The notes under the pieces are model-generated. The model did no database searches, was not told the origin of the DNA, and saw nothing but the letters and a program-made list of their open reading frames with translations. The position numbers and the translations under genes are program-made. This document shows, piece by piece, positions 8,978 through 17,908 of a stretch of DNA of 64,000 bases (its first letter is position 1; every line of letters begins with the position of its first letter). The stretch comes from UBA6022 sp049295575 (GTDB lineage: Bacteria; Patescibacteriota; Saccharimonadia; Saccharimonadales; Saccharimonadaceae): the NCBI GenBank assembly GCA_049295575.1, contig JBAQQX010000002.1, positions 248,001 to 312,000 on the forward strand, in the 5' to 3' direction.

Positions 8978-10135
8978 ATGAAAATTCTGATTGCGTCGGA
9001 CTTACACTGGCCGACAATTAACGGTGTTGCGACATTTAGTCGTACGCTCGCACAAGGACTGGCTGAACGTGGCCATGAAGTACTCGTAATCGCACCTAGT
9101 CAAACTGGTAAGCGCTCTAAGCAGGTTGATGGAAAATATATTATCGCTCGAACTGTTTCAGTTCCCTTTCCGTTCTACCAAAATTTCCGCATCTCACTAA
9201 CACCGCAGCGTGAAATGAAAAAGATCATGGATGACTTCGAGCCAGACGTGATTCACATTCAGATGCTTATGTGGATCGGCCAGGCTGCAATGAAGTACGG
9301 CAACAAGAACGGTATTCCAATTGTCAGCACAAATCATGCCATGCCAGAGAACCTCATGGATAACCTCAAGCTGCTCGCCCCAGTAGCGCGTCCGATTAAC
9401 TTCATGCTTCGCGAATATGGTCGTCGCTTCCATTCAAAATCAGACTGCGTCACGATGCCGACACAGTCGGCGATCGATATGTTTAATATCGATATGCCAA
9501 ATCCAATGATTGCCGTATCTAATGGTATCGACCTGAGTCGTTTTCAGCCAGGACCAGTCGACCCAGCGATCTATAAGAAATTCCATCTCCCGATGGACCG
9601 ACCGATCATTAGTTATATTGGCCGGCTTGATGCTGAGAAGCACCTATCTGTTCTTGTTAAGGCATTTGCACGAATTCACAAAGAGACCAACGCTCACCTG
9701 CTGATCGTAGGTGACGGCACTGACGCCGATCGATTGCATTATTTGGCGCGTGAATTGTCGATTATTTCACATGTCAGTTTCACAGGCCGCGTGACGGACG
9801 AGGAAATCACTGCCTTGCACCGCGTCGGTTCGGTGTACTGCATGCCGTCTCCAGCTGAGCTGCAGAGTATTGCGACACTTGAAGCTATGGCAAGTGGCCA
9901 GCCGATTGTCGCTGTCGATGCTGGCGCACTCCGGGAACTTTGCCAGGATGGCCGTAATGGGTACTTGTGTACTCAGGATGACGACGAACAAATCGCTGAA
10001 CGACTAAAACTTGTATTGTCCGATGAGCCGAAGCGTAAGGAAATGGTTGCCGAAAGCCTGGCAATTGCAGCCACGCATGATATCGAACATACGCTCGACC
10101 AGTTCGAAGAAATTTACCAAAACATTCTTACCTAG
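8978..10135 (+). CDS. Glycosyltransferase family 4 (GT-B)
   Basis: 385 aa. The N-terminus MKILIASDLHWPTINGVATF..LAQGLAERGHEV is the GT4 acceptor-domain start with the glycine-rich loop; the C-terminal half has ISYIGRLDAEKHLSVLVKAF and the E-x7-E-like PAELQSIATLEAMASGQPIVA. It resembles enzymes that glycosylate diacylglycerol or phosphatidylinositol, but the substrate is not fixed by sequence. TATAAT ends 9 nt before the ATG. It is divergent from another GT4 gene with only 44 bp between starts, so the pair may share a pathway. Its stop codon shares a CTAG with the convergent hydrolase. Confidence 0.9.
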   Translation: MKILIASDLHWPTINGVATFSRTLAQGLAERGHEVLVIAPSQTGKRSKQVDGKYIIARTVSVPFPFYQNFRISLTPQREMKKIMDDFEPDVIHIQMLMWIGQAAMKYGNKNGIPIVSTNHAMPENLMDNLKLLAPVARPINFMLREYGRRFHSKSDCVTMPTQSAIDMFNIDMPNPMIAVSNGIDLSRFQPGPVDPAIYKKFHLPMDRPIISYIGRLDAEKHLSVLVKAFARIHKETNAHLLIVGDGTDADRLHYLARELSIISHVSFTGRVTDEEITALHRVGSVYCMPSPAELQSIATLEAMASGQPIVAVDAGALRELCQDGRNGYLCTQDDDEQIAERLKLVLSDEPKRKEMVAESLAIAATHDIEHTLDQFEEIYQNILT

Positions 10136-11004
10136 GTGAGGAAGTCATTGATCGTACGAGCGGCTTCTGATGCTGTTTCATAGTGGACGAGATGTCCGAC
10201 ATTCCCTATCTCGTGGAGTGTTGCGCGAGGCAGCGTAGCCTTTAGGTGGTATTGGCTTTTGATTGGGGCGATGCTGTCCTCTGACCCAGCGATCAATAGC
10301 GTATCATGGGGAATGTTCGCCGCATCGTCGACGACTGTCCGACTGATCGAGGCTTTGTAGGCTTCGCGTAGCGTGCGTGTATCGCTGTAGTGAGTCATGT
10401 ACTCTTTATGCGTGGCATGGATTAATTGACGTTCGCTAGGATCTTTTGTTTTTGTCATGACGACACTACCGAGTAGAAGCGGTAGATGACCATCGAAGAT
10501 GCGTCGACCGGCTTTTTCAGGAAGAACGACACCGCCGATCCAGTGATACAGGATGCTGGGGCTGATAATGAGTCCGCTCAGTCCTGACATGGGATTCTTT
10601 GCGATTGGATTTATTAAGATAAGTTTTGAAATAAGCTGAGGTTGCGTAGCGGTGAGTCGTCCGGCGATGATACTGCCCATCGAATGGCCGAGGAGGATAG
10701 TTGGCTCAAGCTTGAGCTGTGTAATCATCTTAGCAATCGCATCGGCGTAGCCATCAATCGTATGCGGACGTTCGGTCATTGGCGATGATTCACCAAAGCC
10801 AGGAAGATCAGGCACGATAAACTGGTAGCCTGGCAGGTGTTCAATAATACGCTCGAGACCATGATGGGTGCCCCGGTAGCCGTGAATGACGACGATAGTC
10901 GGAAGAGACTTTTTTCCATAGGTCCAGATATGGACATTACTCCCGAAGATAGGCAGTTGGCGCATGGTTGGTGTGAGGTTCGTAGAGATGACGGGATGTT
11001 TCAT
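10132..11004 (-). CDS. Alpha/beta-hydrolase
   Basis: 290 aa. It has the canonical order: oxyanion-hole region VIHGYRGTHHG, VPDLPGFGESSP, nucleophile elbow GHSMGS (about residue 110), acid in IAGSEDSI (about 240) and histidine in NVGHLVHYE (about 270). Substrate unknown; it could be an esterase, lipase or haloperoxidase-like enzyme. A TATACT box lies 12 nt upstream of the ATG. Its last 4 nt overlap the end of the convergent glycosyltransferase gene. Confidence 0.85.
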   Translation of the reverse strand: MKHPVISTNLTPTMRQLPIFGSNVHIWTYGKKSLPTIVVIHGYRGTHHGLERIIEHLPGYQFIVPDLPGFGESSPMTERPHTIDGYADAIAKMITQLKLEPTILLGHSMGSIIAGRLTATQPQLISKLILINPIAKNPMSGLSGLIISPSILYHWIGGVVLPEKAGRRIFDGHLPLLLGSVVMTKTKDPSERQLIHATHKEYMTHYSDTRTLREAYKASISRTVVDDAANIPHDTLLIAGSEDSIAPIKSQYHLKATLPRATLHEIGNVGHLVHYETASEAARTINDFLT

Positions 11005-11063
11005 AGTATGCGTCTTAGTATAGCATCTGTTAATTCTACCTCTGTTCTGCTACACTGGTACAG

Positions 11064-12722
11064 ATGATCGCTGATATTACCGTTACTGAAAAGAGCTTTG
11101 GCCCGAAGGTCCTCATGAGTGGGATCAAATTTAGTATCGATGACGGCGAAAAAATTGGTGTGATCGGACGCAATGGTGTTGGTAAATCAACGCTGTTTGG
11201 TATCGTGACCGGCATGGATAAGGACTTTACGGGTGAAATTATTTTCAAGCGTGGCACCGTCGTAGTCGCGACCCAGCAGGAACACCATGACCTTGACGAT
11301 ACGACCGTGCTGCAGTATGTTCTTTCCGGTCTTCCGGAGTATGCCGAGCTAAGTCATATTATTGAAACCTACCCTGAAACTATGGGTGATGACATGAAGC
11401 TGATCGAAGAATACACTCAGGCGCTGATGCGCTTTGATGACAAAGGCTTCTACCAGATCGAAGAACAGATCGAACGCGAACTTGATAACTTCCAGCTCTC
11501 TGGTATCGCACACCGTCAATTCACTACTCTCTCAGGTGGCCAAAAACGACTAGTTGAGGTTGTAAAGGTTATGCACTCTGATGCTCATCTCGCACTTGTC
11601 GATGAGCCAACTAACCACATGGACTATGTTGCGAAGGCGCAATATGTTGAGTGGATGAAAACTGCCCGCGAAGCAATGCTTGTTATTACTCACGACCGCG
11701 ACGTTCTTAACGAGGTCGATCGAATCATTGAACTCAAAGATGGTGAGAGCGTGAGCTATAAAGGTAACTACGATGCTTACTTGAAACAGAACGCCGTCAG
11801 CACCGGTACACAGATGAATGACTTTGAGATGATCGAAAAGCGCATCGCAAACCTTAAAGTGAAAGTACTTGACTATCAACGTCTAAAAGAAAAGTCACGC
11901 AACCCAGGCACAATCCAGAAGTTTAAGCGTCTTGAGGAAGTGAGCCGTAAAGAACTAGCTGAGCTTCAGGCGAAAGAAAAACCTACGTTTTGGATCGATA
12001 AGGAATCTGCCGCAAATCTTAACTATAAGGTTGCCGCGCAGTACGACAAGTTCAAATCAAAGAATATCCGCATGAGTCTCAAGAATGACGAGAGTCGTTC
12101 AAAGCACGTACTCGTAAGCGCGAAGACGCTGAGCCTTGGCTACGGTGATAGCGCGCTGTTTGACGGTGTAAATATCGATCTTCGTGAAGGTGAAGCACTC
12201 GAAATTCGTGGCCGTAACGGTGCCGGTAAGACGACCTTGATTAAGGCTCTACTGGCTGGCGCTGTTCCTGGTATCGATAAGGATATCAAGACATTTGATG
12301 GTGAGATTACGCTTGATAAGCAAATTCGTATCGGTGTCTACGAGCAAGAAGTAAAGCCAACCTACTTCGAGCTTAGTCTTGAGGATGCGATTGAGCGAAT
12401 GTATCTTGATCGCGAACTATCGATTTCGACGACAAAAGTACGCGGTCTGCTGAGCGATTACCTCTTCAACGAAGGAGACGGCAAGACGCCGATCAAACGT
12501 TTGTCAGGTGGCCAAAAGGCTCGATTTCAGCTCATCTCGATGCTTGCTAATGATCCACAGCTGCTCATTCTCGATGAGCCAACTAACCACCTTGATTTGC
12601 CAAGTATCGAAGAGCTTGAGACTGCTCTGGGTAAATACTCAGGTGCAATCTTGTACGTTAGTCACGATGGCTACTTCCGCGACGCGGTGGGTGGTGAATA
12701 TATTCAGGTCGGCAAAGCCTAA
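11064..12722 (+). CDS. ABC-F family ATPase (duplicated ATP-binding domains, translation-associated)
   Basis: 552 aa with two ABC domains and no membrane segments. Walker A motifs are GRNGVGKST (about 35) and GRNGAGKTT (about 395); signatures are LSGGQKRL and LSGGQKAR; Walker B motifs are LALVDEPTNHMD and LLILDEPTNHLD. The charged linker at about 250-310 (KSRNPGTIQKFKRLEE) is the ABC-F P-site tRNA-interaction motif region. Such proteins act on ribosomes, tuning elongation or protecting against antibiotics. TACACT lies 7 nt upstream of the ATG; the gene ends at a bidirectional terminator. Confidence 0.93.
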   Translation: MIADITVTEKSFGPKVLMSGIKFSIDDGEKIGVIGRNGVGKSTLFGIVTGMDKDFTGEIIFKRGTVVVATQQEHHDLDDTTVLQYVLSGLPEYAELSHIIETYPETMGDDMKLIEEYTQALMRFDDKGFYQIEEQIERELDNFQLSGIAHRQFTTLSGGQKRLVEVVKVMHSDAHLALVDEPTNHMDYVAKAQYVEWMKTAREAMLVITHDRDVLNEVDRIIELKDGESVSYKGNYDAYLKQNAVSTGTQMNDFEMIEKRIANLKVKVLDYQRLKEKSRNPGTIQKFKRLEEVSRKELAELQAKEKPTFWIDKESAANLNYKVAAQYDKFKSKNIRMSLKNDESRSKHVLVSAKTLSLGYGDSALFDGVNIDLREGEALEIRGRNGAGKTTLIKALLAGAVPGIDKDIKTFDGEITLDKQIRIGVYEQEVKPTYFELSLEDAIERMYLDRELSISTTKVRGLLSDYLFNEGDGKTPIKRLSGGQKARFQLISMLANDPQLLILDEPTNHLDLPSIEELETALGKYSGAILYVSHDGYFRDAVGGEYIQVGKA

Positions 12723-12734
12723 TTTCTGTAAGCT

Positions 12735-12770
12735 ATAAAAATACCACTACGAGTGTAGTGGTATTTTTAT
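12735..12770. terminator. Bidirectional terminator between convergent genes
   Basis: ATAAAAATACCACTAC, GAGT loop and the exact complement followed by T-rich sequence on both strands; it serves the ABC-F gene and the convergent glutaredoxin-like gene. Confidence 0.9.
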
Positions 12771-12787
12771 ATGTAAGGAGCTGACTG

Positions 12788-13063
12788 CTAGACGGCAGGC
12801 TCAAGATTATTTGCCTTAATGGCCGCGGTGAGCTTTGGACGGTCGAAGCCAAGAATGATTTCACCCTTGATGTCTGTGACGGGTACGCCTTGGTAGTTAC
12901 CGCCATTTTTTGCCATCAGCTCAGCGTAGGCCTCTTTATCGGTTTCAACGTCTTTAGCGACGTAAGGAATGCCGAGCTTATCGAGCCATTGCATTTCAGT
13001 GTGGCAGAATGCACACCAGCTTGTGCTGTAGATAGTGATATCCGGTGTTGTTGTGTCGCTCAT
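12788..13063 (-). CDS. Glutaredoxin-like thiol-disulfide oxidoreductase
   Basis: 91 aa. The active site is WCAFC at residues 16-20, the cis-proline loop is GVPVTD (about 60-65), and ILGFDRPKL corresponds to the family's end (I-x-G-F/Y). It resembles the NrdH/mycoredoxin branch, cytosolic reductants of protein or mycothiol disulfides. Unlike most lead genes nearby it has a spaced promoter (TATAAT 25 nt upstream) and an AAGGGG ribosome site. Confidence 0.88.
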   Translation of the reverse strand: MSDTTTPDITIYSTSWCAFCHTEMQWLDKLGIPYVAKDVETDKEAYAELMAKNGGNYQGVPVTDIKGEIILGFDRPKLTAAIKANNLEPAV

Positions 13064-13147
13064 ATAATCCCCTTGTTAATTACTATACATTATACACTAA
13101 ATATTTTGATTGTACTATTTGGACGAATGACCTTATAATTTAACCAT

Positions 13148-15346
13148 ATGCGCCTCAAGACTAATACTGGCTTTGCACTTCCAACTGTACTTATCGCATC
13201 CGTCATTCTTTTAACGGTGCTTCTGACATCAGTAACGGCAGTAAGTTCTATTCGAACGTCGCTGAACGAGCAGTACTATAACCAGCTTGCAAGCGAGGCG
13301 GCTGAGTCCGGGATAGCAATGGCCGAAGCCTGCCTAAAAGCAAATAACTATATTCCTACCTGGGGAGCTGGCGCCAGCGGCAAGCCACTCCGCCCTAACA
13401 CAGGCTGCGCCGGCGGCGACCCCTGTACGAGTGGCGCCAATTGTTACGTATTGGATCGAAACGGCGTGCAGACATCTTATGTGGTAGAGGCTCCAACTCA
13501 GTATGCAAATTCCCAGGCAGTCTCTGCAACAAGTACTGTCTCTCTGCTTCGTACATCAAGCAGCACTCCGTGGCGCATTTACAGTAATACGAGCGTTGGC
13601 CGTATCGGCACTGATATTAACTTCAATAGTGTCACGTTCGGCTATAGCGCCCAAGCTGGCGGTGGTGCTTTTTTTGCGACTCTCGCTGCCGACGGCACGC
13701 TCAAGGCGACGGGCAATAACTATTTCGGACAACTCGGCAACGGCACGACAACCGCGACACTGACGCCAACTAGCTTCATGCTTCCGTCGGGTCAGCGTCC
13801 CATGAGTGCTTACACTAATTTCCTTTCTGTTGGGAAGAATCTTTTTGTTATTACTAATACAGGTGAAGTATACGGAGCGGGAGAGAACATCTACGGGCAA
13901 CTCGGTGACGGCACGACGATAAGCCGTTCTACTCCTGTGCGGTTTAATTTACCTGCAGGAAAGCAAGCGAAGTTCGTTGGTGTACTTGGCCACTCTACAT
14001 TCGTAATTACTACAGATAACTACGTCTACGCTGCTGGATTCTGTGGTGGTGGCGTGCTCGGTACTAACTATACTATTGCGGGCTGTACTAACCGCACCTC
14101 TCCAGGAGTGGTCGCATTACCTACGCCAAATCCTGCAGACCCAAATACTATTCCGACCACGAATATGTCACTTGATCGCTCGACGATTTACCTACGCATG
14201 GAGGGTGGACGTGTATATGGCTGGGGCACTAACGACCGCGGCCAGCTCGGTAACGGTACGAAGGTAGACAGCTCGGTGCCCGTCAAGATGGGTACCTATG
14301 GTGATTCGGGACAGCCTAAGGCGGTTGAGGTGGCCTATGACGGCGAGACGGCATATATTGTCGATGATTCGGGTGTGATGAAAAGTGCGGGAGCTAATTT
14401 CTATGGTCAGATAGGTAATAATCGTATGCAGATTATTAATACTAATAGCGGTAAGTGTCTTGATAATAATGGTTTTGATGGGGTGAGTATCCAGCTTTAT
14501 ACGTGTAACGGATCCGCAGCTCAGCAGTGGGCGTGGAACGCGGACTACAGTATCCAGAACGTTAACCATGCCAATAAGTGTCTGGACAATGCCAATGGTG
14601 ATGGCGTATCGATACGGCTCTATACCTGCAATGGATCTGGGGCACAGAAGTTTGGACTGGATGTCAGTAATTATATCTATAACTGGCAATCGGCTAAGTG
14701 CCTTGAGAATGCTGGTGGAAACGGCGTCACCGTGCAGCTTTTTGCCTGTAATGCCACGGCTGCACAAAAATGGTCACTACCTGATAGTGCGACATTGCTC
14801 CCCTATTCGATTCCGTCAGCGGCCGGAAAGATTGTCCAGGTGTCGACCGACCAGTGGTTCGCCTGTGCGCGTACTGATCTTGGCGAAGTGTGGTGTGCTG
14901 GTATGAACGACCAGGGACAGCTCGGTATCGGCCAATCGTCCGTTGCGCAGCCTATGCCAGCGAAGTTTATACTTCCCGCAGGGGTCAAGGCAGTTGATGT
15001 CTATGTAACCTCATATGGTGGACTTGGATCGCCTTCAAGTAATACCTACGTCATCGGTGATAATGGCAAGGTATACGGAGCTGGCAGCAATAGCTATGGC
15101 CAACTTGGTGACGGCACCACGACTGGCCGTATTACGCCTGTCGCAATGCAGATATTTGATGGTGTCACGACAAGTGCCAAGCAGGTTAAGTCTGGATTTG
15201 GTACGACGATTATCTTAACGACGAATAGTAAAATTTATACAGTTGGTAGCAATTCCGATGGCCAACTTGGTGATGGTACGACAACAAATAGTTCAGTGCC
15301 AAAGGCAAATCGCTATACGAATGTATTGCCCCTTACAAGTTTCTAA
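13148..15346 (+). CDS. PilX-like surface protein with RCC1-type repeats and a ricin-type lectin block
   Basis: 732 aa. The N-terminus is a type IV pilin-like signal: a short basic leader, TG before FALPTVL, then a 21-residue hydrophobic helix. The glutamate at mature position 5 is missing, as in PilX/GspK-like proteins. From about 165 to 440 and again 565 to the end there are RCC1/BNR-like repeats with the unit [NS]-x-Y-G-Q-L-G-[ND]-G-T-T. Between them, about 447-560, is a ricin B (beta-trefoil) unit with three subdomains, each with K-C-L-[DE]-N, LYTCN or LFACN, and Q-x-W or Q-K-F. So a lectin is inserted into a propeller-like repeat protein, probably displayed on the cell surface. Promoter TTGTAC-18-TATAAT; the ATG is 8 nt after the -10 box. 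Confidence 0.85.
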   Translation: MRLKTNTGFALPTVLIASVILLTVLLTSVTAVSSIRTSLNEQYYNQLASEAAESGIAMAEACLKANNYIPTWGAGASGKPLRPNTGCAGGDPCTSGANCYVLDRNGVQTSYVVEAPTQYANSQAVSATSTVSLLRTSSSTPWRIYSNTSVGRIGTDINFNSVTFGYSAQAGGGAFFATLAADGTLKATGNNYFGQLGNGTTTATLTPTSFMLPSGQRPMSAYTNFLSVGKNLFVITNTGEVYGAGENIYGQLGDGTTISRSTPVRFNLPAGKQAKFVGVLGHSTFVITTDNYVYAAGFCGGGVLGTNYTIAGCTNRTSPGVVALPTPNPADPNTIPTTNMSLDRSTIYLRMEGGRVYGWGTNDRGQLGNGTKVDSSVPVKMGTYGDSGQPKAVEVAYDGETAYIVDDSGVMKSAGANFYGQIGNNRMQIINTNSGKCLDNNGFDGVSIQLYTCNGSAAQQWAWNADYSIQNVNHANKCLDNANGDGVSIRLYTCNGSGAQKFGLDVSNYIYNWQSAKCLENAGGNGVTVQLFACNATAAQKWSLPDSATLLPYSIPSAAGKIVQVSTDQWFACARTDLGEVWCAGMNDQGQLGIGQSSVAQPMPAKFILPAGVKAVDVYVTSYGGLGSPSSNTYVIGDNGKVYGAGSNSYGQLGDGTTTGRITPVAMQIFDGVTTSAKQVKSGFGTTIILTTNSKIYTVGSNSDGQLGDGTTTNSSVPKANRYTNVLPLTSF

Positions 15347-15540
15347 CGCTGACGGCGAGTAAGATGCCAGCCGCCACAAAGTTCGCATTTATAGACAGTT
15401 AATTCAAGTGGATCCCGCGTGAGCATCTGATGGTCGGCGGCGGATTGAGCCTCTCGTTCGGTTGGGAAACGGCGCTTGGTTTGGCAGTTGCTGGCAAACC
15501 GAAACGGCACGTGTTTTGGCGTGCTATTTTTACGAGGCAT
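15343..15540 (-). CDS. Small zinc-ribbon-like protein
   Basis: 65 aa. The conserved part is YKCELCGGWHLT near the C-terminus: one C-x2-C pair plus a histidine, a half zinc-ribbon seen in small basic proteins of Actinobacteria and Saccharibacteria. The rest is basic (RKNSTPKHVPFRF, QTKRRFPTERE), which fits nucleic-acid binding. AAGGAT lies about 10 nt upstream of the ATG. The stop overlaps that of the convergent surface-protein gene. Function unknown. Confidence 0.7.
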   Translation of the reverse strand: MPRKNSTPKHVPFRFASNCQTKRRFPTEREAQSAADHQMLTRDPLELTVYKCELCGGWHLTRRQR

Positions 15541-15581
15541 CGTTTACAAATCCTTGGTTCACTGTTACAGTATATAAGTAC

Positions 15582-15833
15582 ATGAGCACATCACAAAATA
15601 ACCGTGGTGAACAGCCAGTACCGCCGACAAAATCGACGGTTGTTTTATTGCTGGGTACTATTGCCGATACGACATGGCGAATGTTTATTCCGACTATCGG
15701 TCTAACGGTTGCCGGCGCCTACGGCGACAAAGCCTTCGGTACGAAACCGTGGCTGATGATTGCTGGTATCGCTCTAGGGGCAACAATTGCAGGACTACTT
15801 GTCGTGCGTCAATTAAAGAAAGTGAATAAATAA
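15582..15833 (+). CDS. AtpI-like / AtpZ-type small membrane protein, first gene of the atp operon
   Basis: 83 aa with two hydrophobic helices (about 18-45 and 52-73) separated by GDKAFGTKPW, the layout of AtpI/AtpZ-family proteins that precede F-type ATPase genes and assist c-ring assembly or Mg uptake. The ATG at 15582 starts the recognisable protein; it has TACAGT 10 nt upstream and TATAAG nearer, so the operon promoter is right at this start. The atpB start follows 3 nt after its stop. Confidence 0.7.
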   Translation: MSTSQNNRGEQPVPPTKSTVVLLLGTIADTTWRMFIPTIGLTVAGAYGDKAFGTKPWLMIAGIALGATIAGLLVVRQLKKVNK

Positions 15834-15836
15834 AAC

Positions 15837-16667
15837 ATGACCAATACTTTTGCAGCACTTGATCTTCATATTAGCCTTGCTCCCGAGGCTGTTTTCCATA
15901 TTGGTTCATTCCCTATCACTAACAGTATGATCCTTGGTGTTATTGGCTCACTTGTTGCGCTTGCGCTCCTTTTTTACGCTGCAGGTAAACTTAAGCGCGG
16001 AAAATATAATCGTTTTGTTGGCTTGATGCAGTGGACATTTGAAGGCTTTTTGAAGCAGGCCGAAGAAATTATCGGTGATAAAAAGACCGCTCGTAAGATC
16101 TTCCCTCTTGCAATGACGATGTTCTTCGTCGTTCTCGTAACGTACTGGGTAAGCGTTTTGCCTGGTGTTGGTGCGATTGAATGGAATGGCATCCCGCTTT
16201 TCCGTGGCCTACCGGCTGATCTTAACTTTACGTTTGCTCTCGCAATTATTACCGTCGTTGCCTCACAAGTGTATGCCATAAAGAAGCATGGTGCATTTGG
16301 CAATATTGGTCGCTACCTCCGCAATCCTATTAAGGATCCAATCGGTGCGTTCGAAGGCATCCTTGAGTTTATTGGTGAGTTCTCGCGCCTTGTCGCTCTT
16401 AGCTTCCGTTTGTTTGGTAACGCATTTGCAGGTGAAGTGCTTCTTATGGTCATTGGCGTTCTGACGAGTTACTTCGCAAGTGTCGCCTTACCTGTATTTA
16501 TGGGCTTCGAGCTCTTTATCGGCTTTATCCAAGCATACGTCTTCTTCGTCCTGACCCTTATCTTTACCTCCCTCGCTATCCAGACCCATGGCCATGATGA
16601 GCCGCACAAGAAAACTCACGATCATTCATCTGTTGACACGACCAAAACGGCTGCTCAACTGGAATGA
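15837..16667 (+). CDS. atpB: F-type ATP synthase subunit a
   Basis: 276 aa, five to six membrane helices. The essential arginine of the proton path is present in LSFRLFGNAFAGE (R191). The C-terminal helix FIQAYVFFVLTLIF is typical. Subunit a, with the b stalk and c ring, forms the membrane F0 channel. The C-terminal tail is histidine-rich (HGHDEPHKKTHDHS), which is unusual and could bind metal or simply be a soluble extension. No ribosome site; the start is 3 nt after the previous stop, suggesting translational coupling. Confidence 0.95.
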   Translation: MTNTFAALDLHISLAPEAVFHIGSFPITNSMILGVIGSLVALALLFYAAGKLKRGKYNRFVGLMQWTFEGFLKQAEEIIGDKKTARKIFPLAMTMFFVVLVTYWVSVLPGVGAIEWNGIPLFRGLPADLNFTFALAIITVVASQVYAIKKHGAFGNIGRYLRNPIKDPIGAFEGILEFIGEFSRLVALSFRLFGNAFAGEVLLMVIGVLTSYFASVALPVFMGFELFIGFIQAYVFFVLTLIFTSLAIQTHGHDEPHKKTHDHSSVDTTKTAAQLE

Positions 16668-16719
16668 TCTGAGTTAAGTCAGTATAATTTAGGTAATAAT
16701 TAAAAGGAGATAACACATA

Positions 16720-16929
16720 ATGGAACAACTAGCATTCGGCCTTACATACGCATTGCCAGCACTTGGTGCAGCACTTGGTATCGGTTTGATTGGTGCTGCG
16801 GCACTTAACGCACTCGGCCGTAACCCAGAAAAACTTGCTGATATTCGTACTCTTATGATTACTGCTATCGTTTTTGCTGACGCCCTTGCGATCATCGGTA
16901 TTATCGTTGCATTTATCGCTAAAGCCTAA
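16720..16929 (+). CDS. atpE: F-type ATP synthase subunit c
   Basis: 69 aa hairpin of two helices. The polar loop GRNPEKL (33-39) contacts gamma/epsilon; the ion-carrying carboxylate is Asp54 in VFADALAI. The glutamine and Glu-Ser combination of sodium-type c subunits is not seen, so proton coupling is likelier. A strong AAAGGAG site 9 nt upstream supports the high stoichiometry needed for the c ring. Confidence 0.95.
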   Translation: MEQLAFGLTYALPALGAALGIGLIGAAALNALGRNPEKLADIRTLMITAIVFADALAIIGIIVAFIAKA

Positions 16930-16944
16930 GGGTAATCAACCTAC

Positions 16945-17496
16945 ATGGATTATCTAACATCATTTAAAGCACTTGCCACCGCGGCAGCTGAGCCAGCGAA
17001 GACTGACATTATGACGTCACTCGGTATCGACTGGAAGCTGCTTGTTCTGCAGATTGTTGCTTTCTTGATTCTGGTTGTAATACTTGGGAAGTTTGTCTAC
17101 CCGGTATTCGTTCGGATTATAGATGAGCGGCAGGATCAGATCGAAGCTGGTACAAAAGCTGCGCATGAGGCTGAAAAGAAGGCTGCGCGTGCTGAAAAGG
17201 ACGTCGAGAAACTCCTTAAAGAAGCGCGAACTCAGGCAAAAGATATCGTGCAGACTGCAAAGGAAGAGGCTGTAGCTGCTATAGAAGCGGCTGAAGCTAA
17301 AGCTAAGCAGAAAGCTGAAGCTATTGCTGCGAGTGCAAAAGAGCAGATCGAGAAGGATGTGATTGCGGCGCAAAAGACACTTCACAACGAGACGCTTGAG
17401 TTGGTTGCTCTTGCTACCGAAAAAGTTCTCGGTAGTGCCGTATCGGCATCTGTCGATAGTAAAGTAATCCAGGCTGCCGTCAAGGACGCTCGCTAA
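16945..17496 (+). CDS. atpF: F-type ATP synthase subunit b
   Basis: 183 aa. About 30 N-terminal residues precede one membrane helix (WKLLVLQIVAFLILVVILG, about 29-48); the rest is a long Ala/Lys/Glu-rich coiled coil ending in a C-terminal region that binds delta. It forms the peripheral stalk. The start is 15 nt after atpE. Confidence 0.93.
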   Translation: MDYLTSFKALATAAAEPAKTDIMTSLGIDWKLLVLQIVAFLILVVILGKFVYPVFVRIIDERQDQIEAGTKAAHEAEKKAARAEKDVEKLLKEARTQAKDIVQTAKEEAVAAIEAAEAKAKQKAEAIAASAKEQIEKDVIAAQKTLHNETLELVALATEKVLGSAVSASVDSKVIQAAVKDAR

Positions 17497-17497
17497 T

Positions 17498-17890
17498 ATG
17501 GCGGTGCGTCTGAGTCGTCGTAAGCTTGCGAGTTACTGCGCTGATCAATTAATGAGCGGTAATAAAGTGACTGTTATTCAGGAGCTTGCTGCCTACCTTG
17601 TTGAAAAGCGGCGTACGAATGAGCTTGAGCTGATCGTTCGCGACATCGAGGACGCCCTGCTTCTTCGCGGTATCGCCATTGCTGATGTCGTTACTGCCCG
17701 CGAGTTGACAGCTGAGACACTTAAGCAAGTAAAGAGTTTCGTAACAACACAGTATGCTAACGCATCTGTTCAGCTACGAACTCGGATTGAACCTGAAGTG
17801 CTTGGCGGTATTAAAGTCAGCCTTCCAGGCGAAGAGCTTGATCGCACGCTACAACGTAAAATCGCAACATTAAAAGCTAGTAAAGTATAA
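17498..17890 (+). CDS. atpH: F-type ATP synthase subunit delta (short form)
   Basis: 130 aa, clearly shorter than the usual 175-180. It has an N-terminal helical part and the C-terminal VQLRTRIEPEVLGGIKVSLPGEELDRTLQRKI, matching the delta/OSCP end (a.pid..liGGi.vrvgd.v.D.Sv...L..L). The identity comes from this motif plus position between b and alpha. The shortening is in the N-terminal domain that caps the alpha subunits. It starts 1 nt after the atpF stop. Confidence 0.88.
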   Translation: MAVRLSRRKLASYCADQLMSGNKVTVIQELAAYLVEKRRTNELELIVRDIEDALLLRGIAIADVVTARELTAETLKQVKSFVTTQYANASVQLRTRIEPEVLGGIKVSLPGEELDRTLQRKIATLKASKV

Positions 17891-17908
17891 GAATTGATAA
17901 GGAATAAC

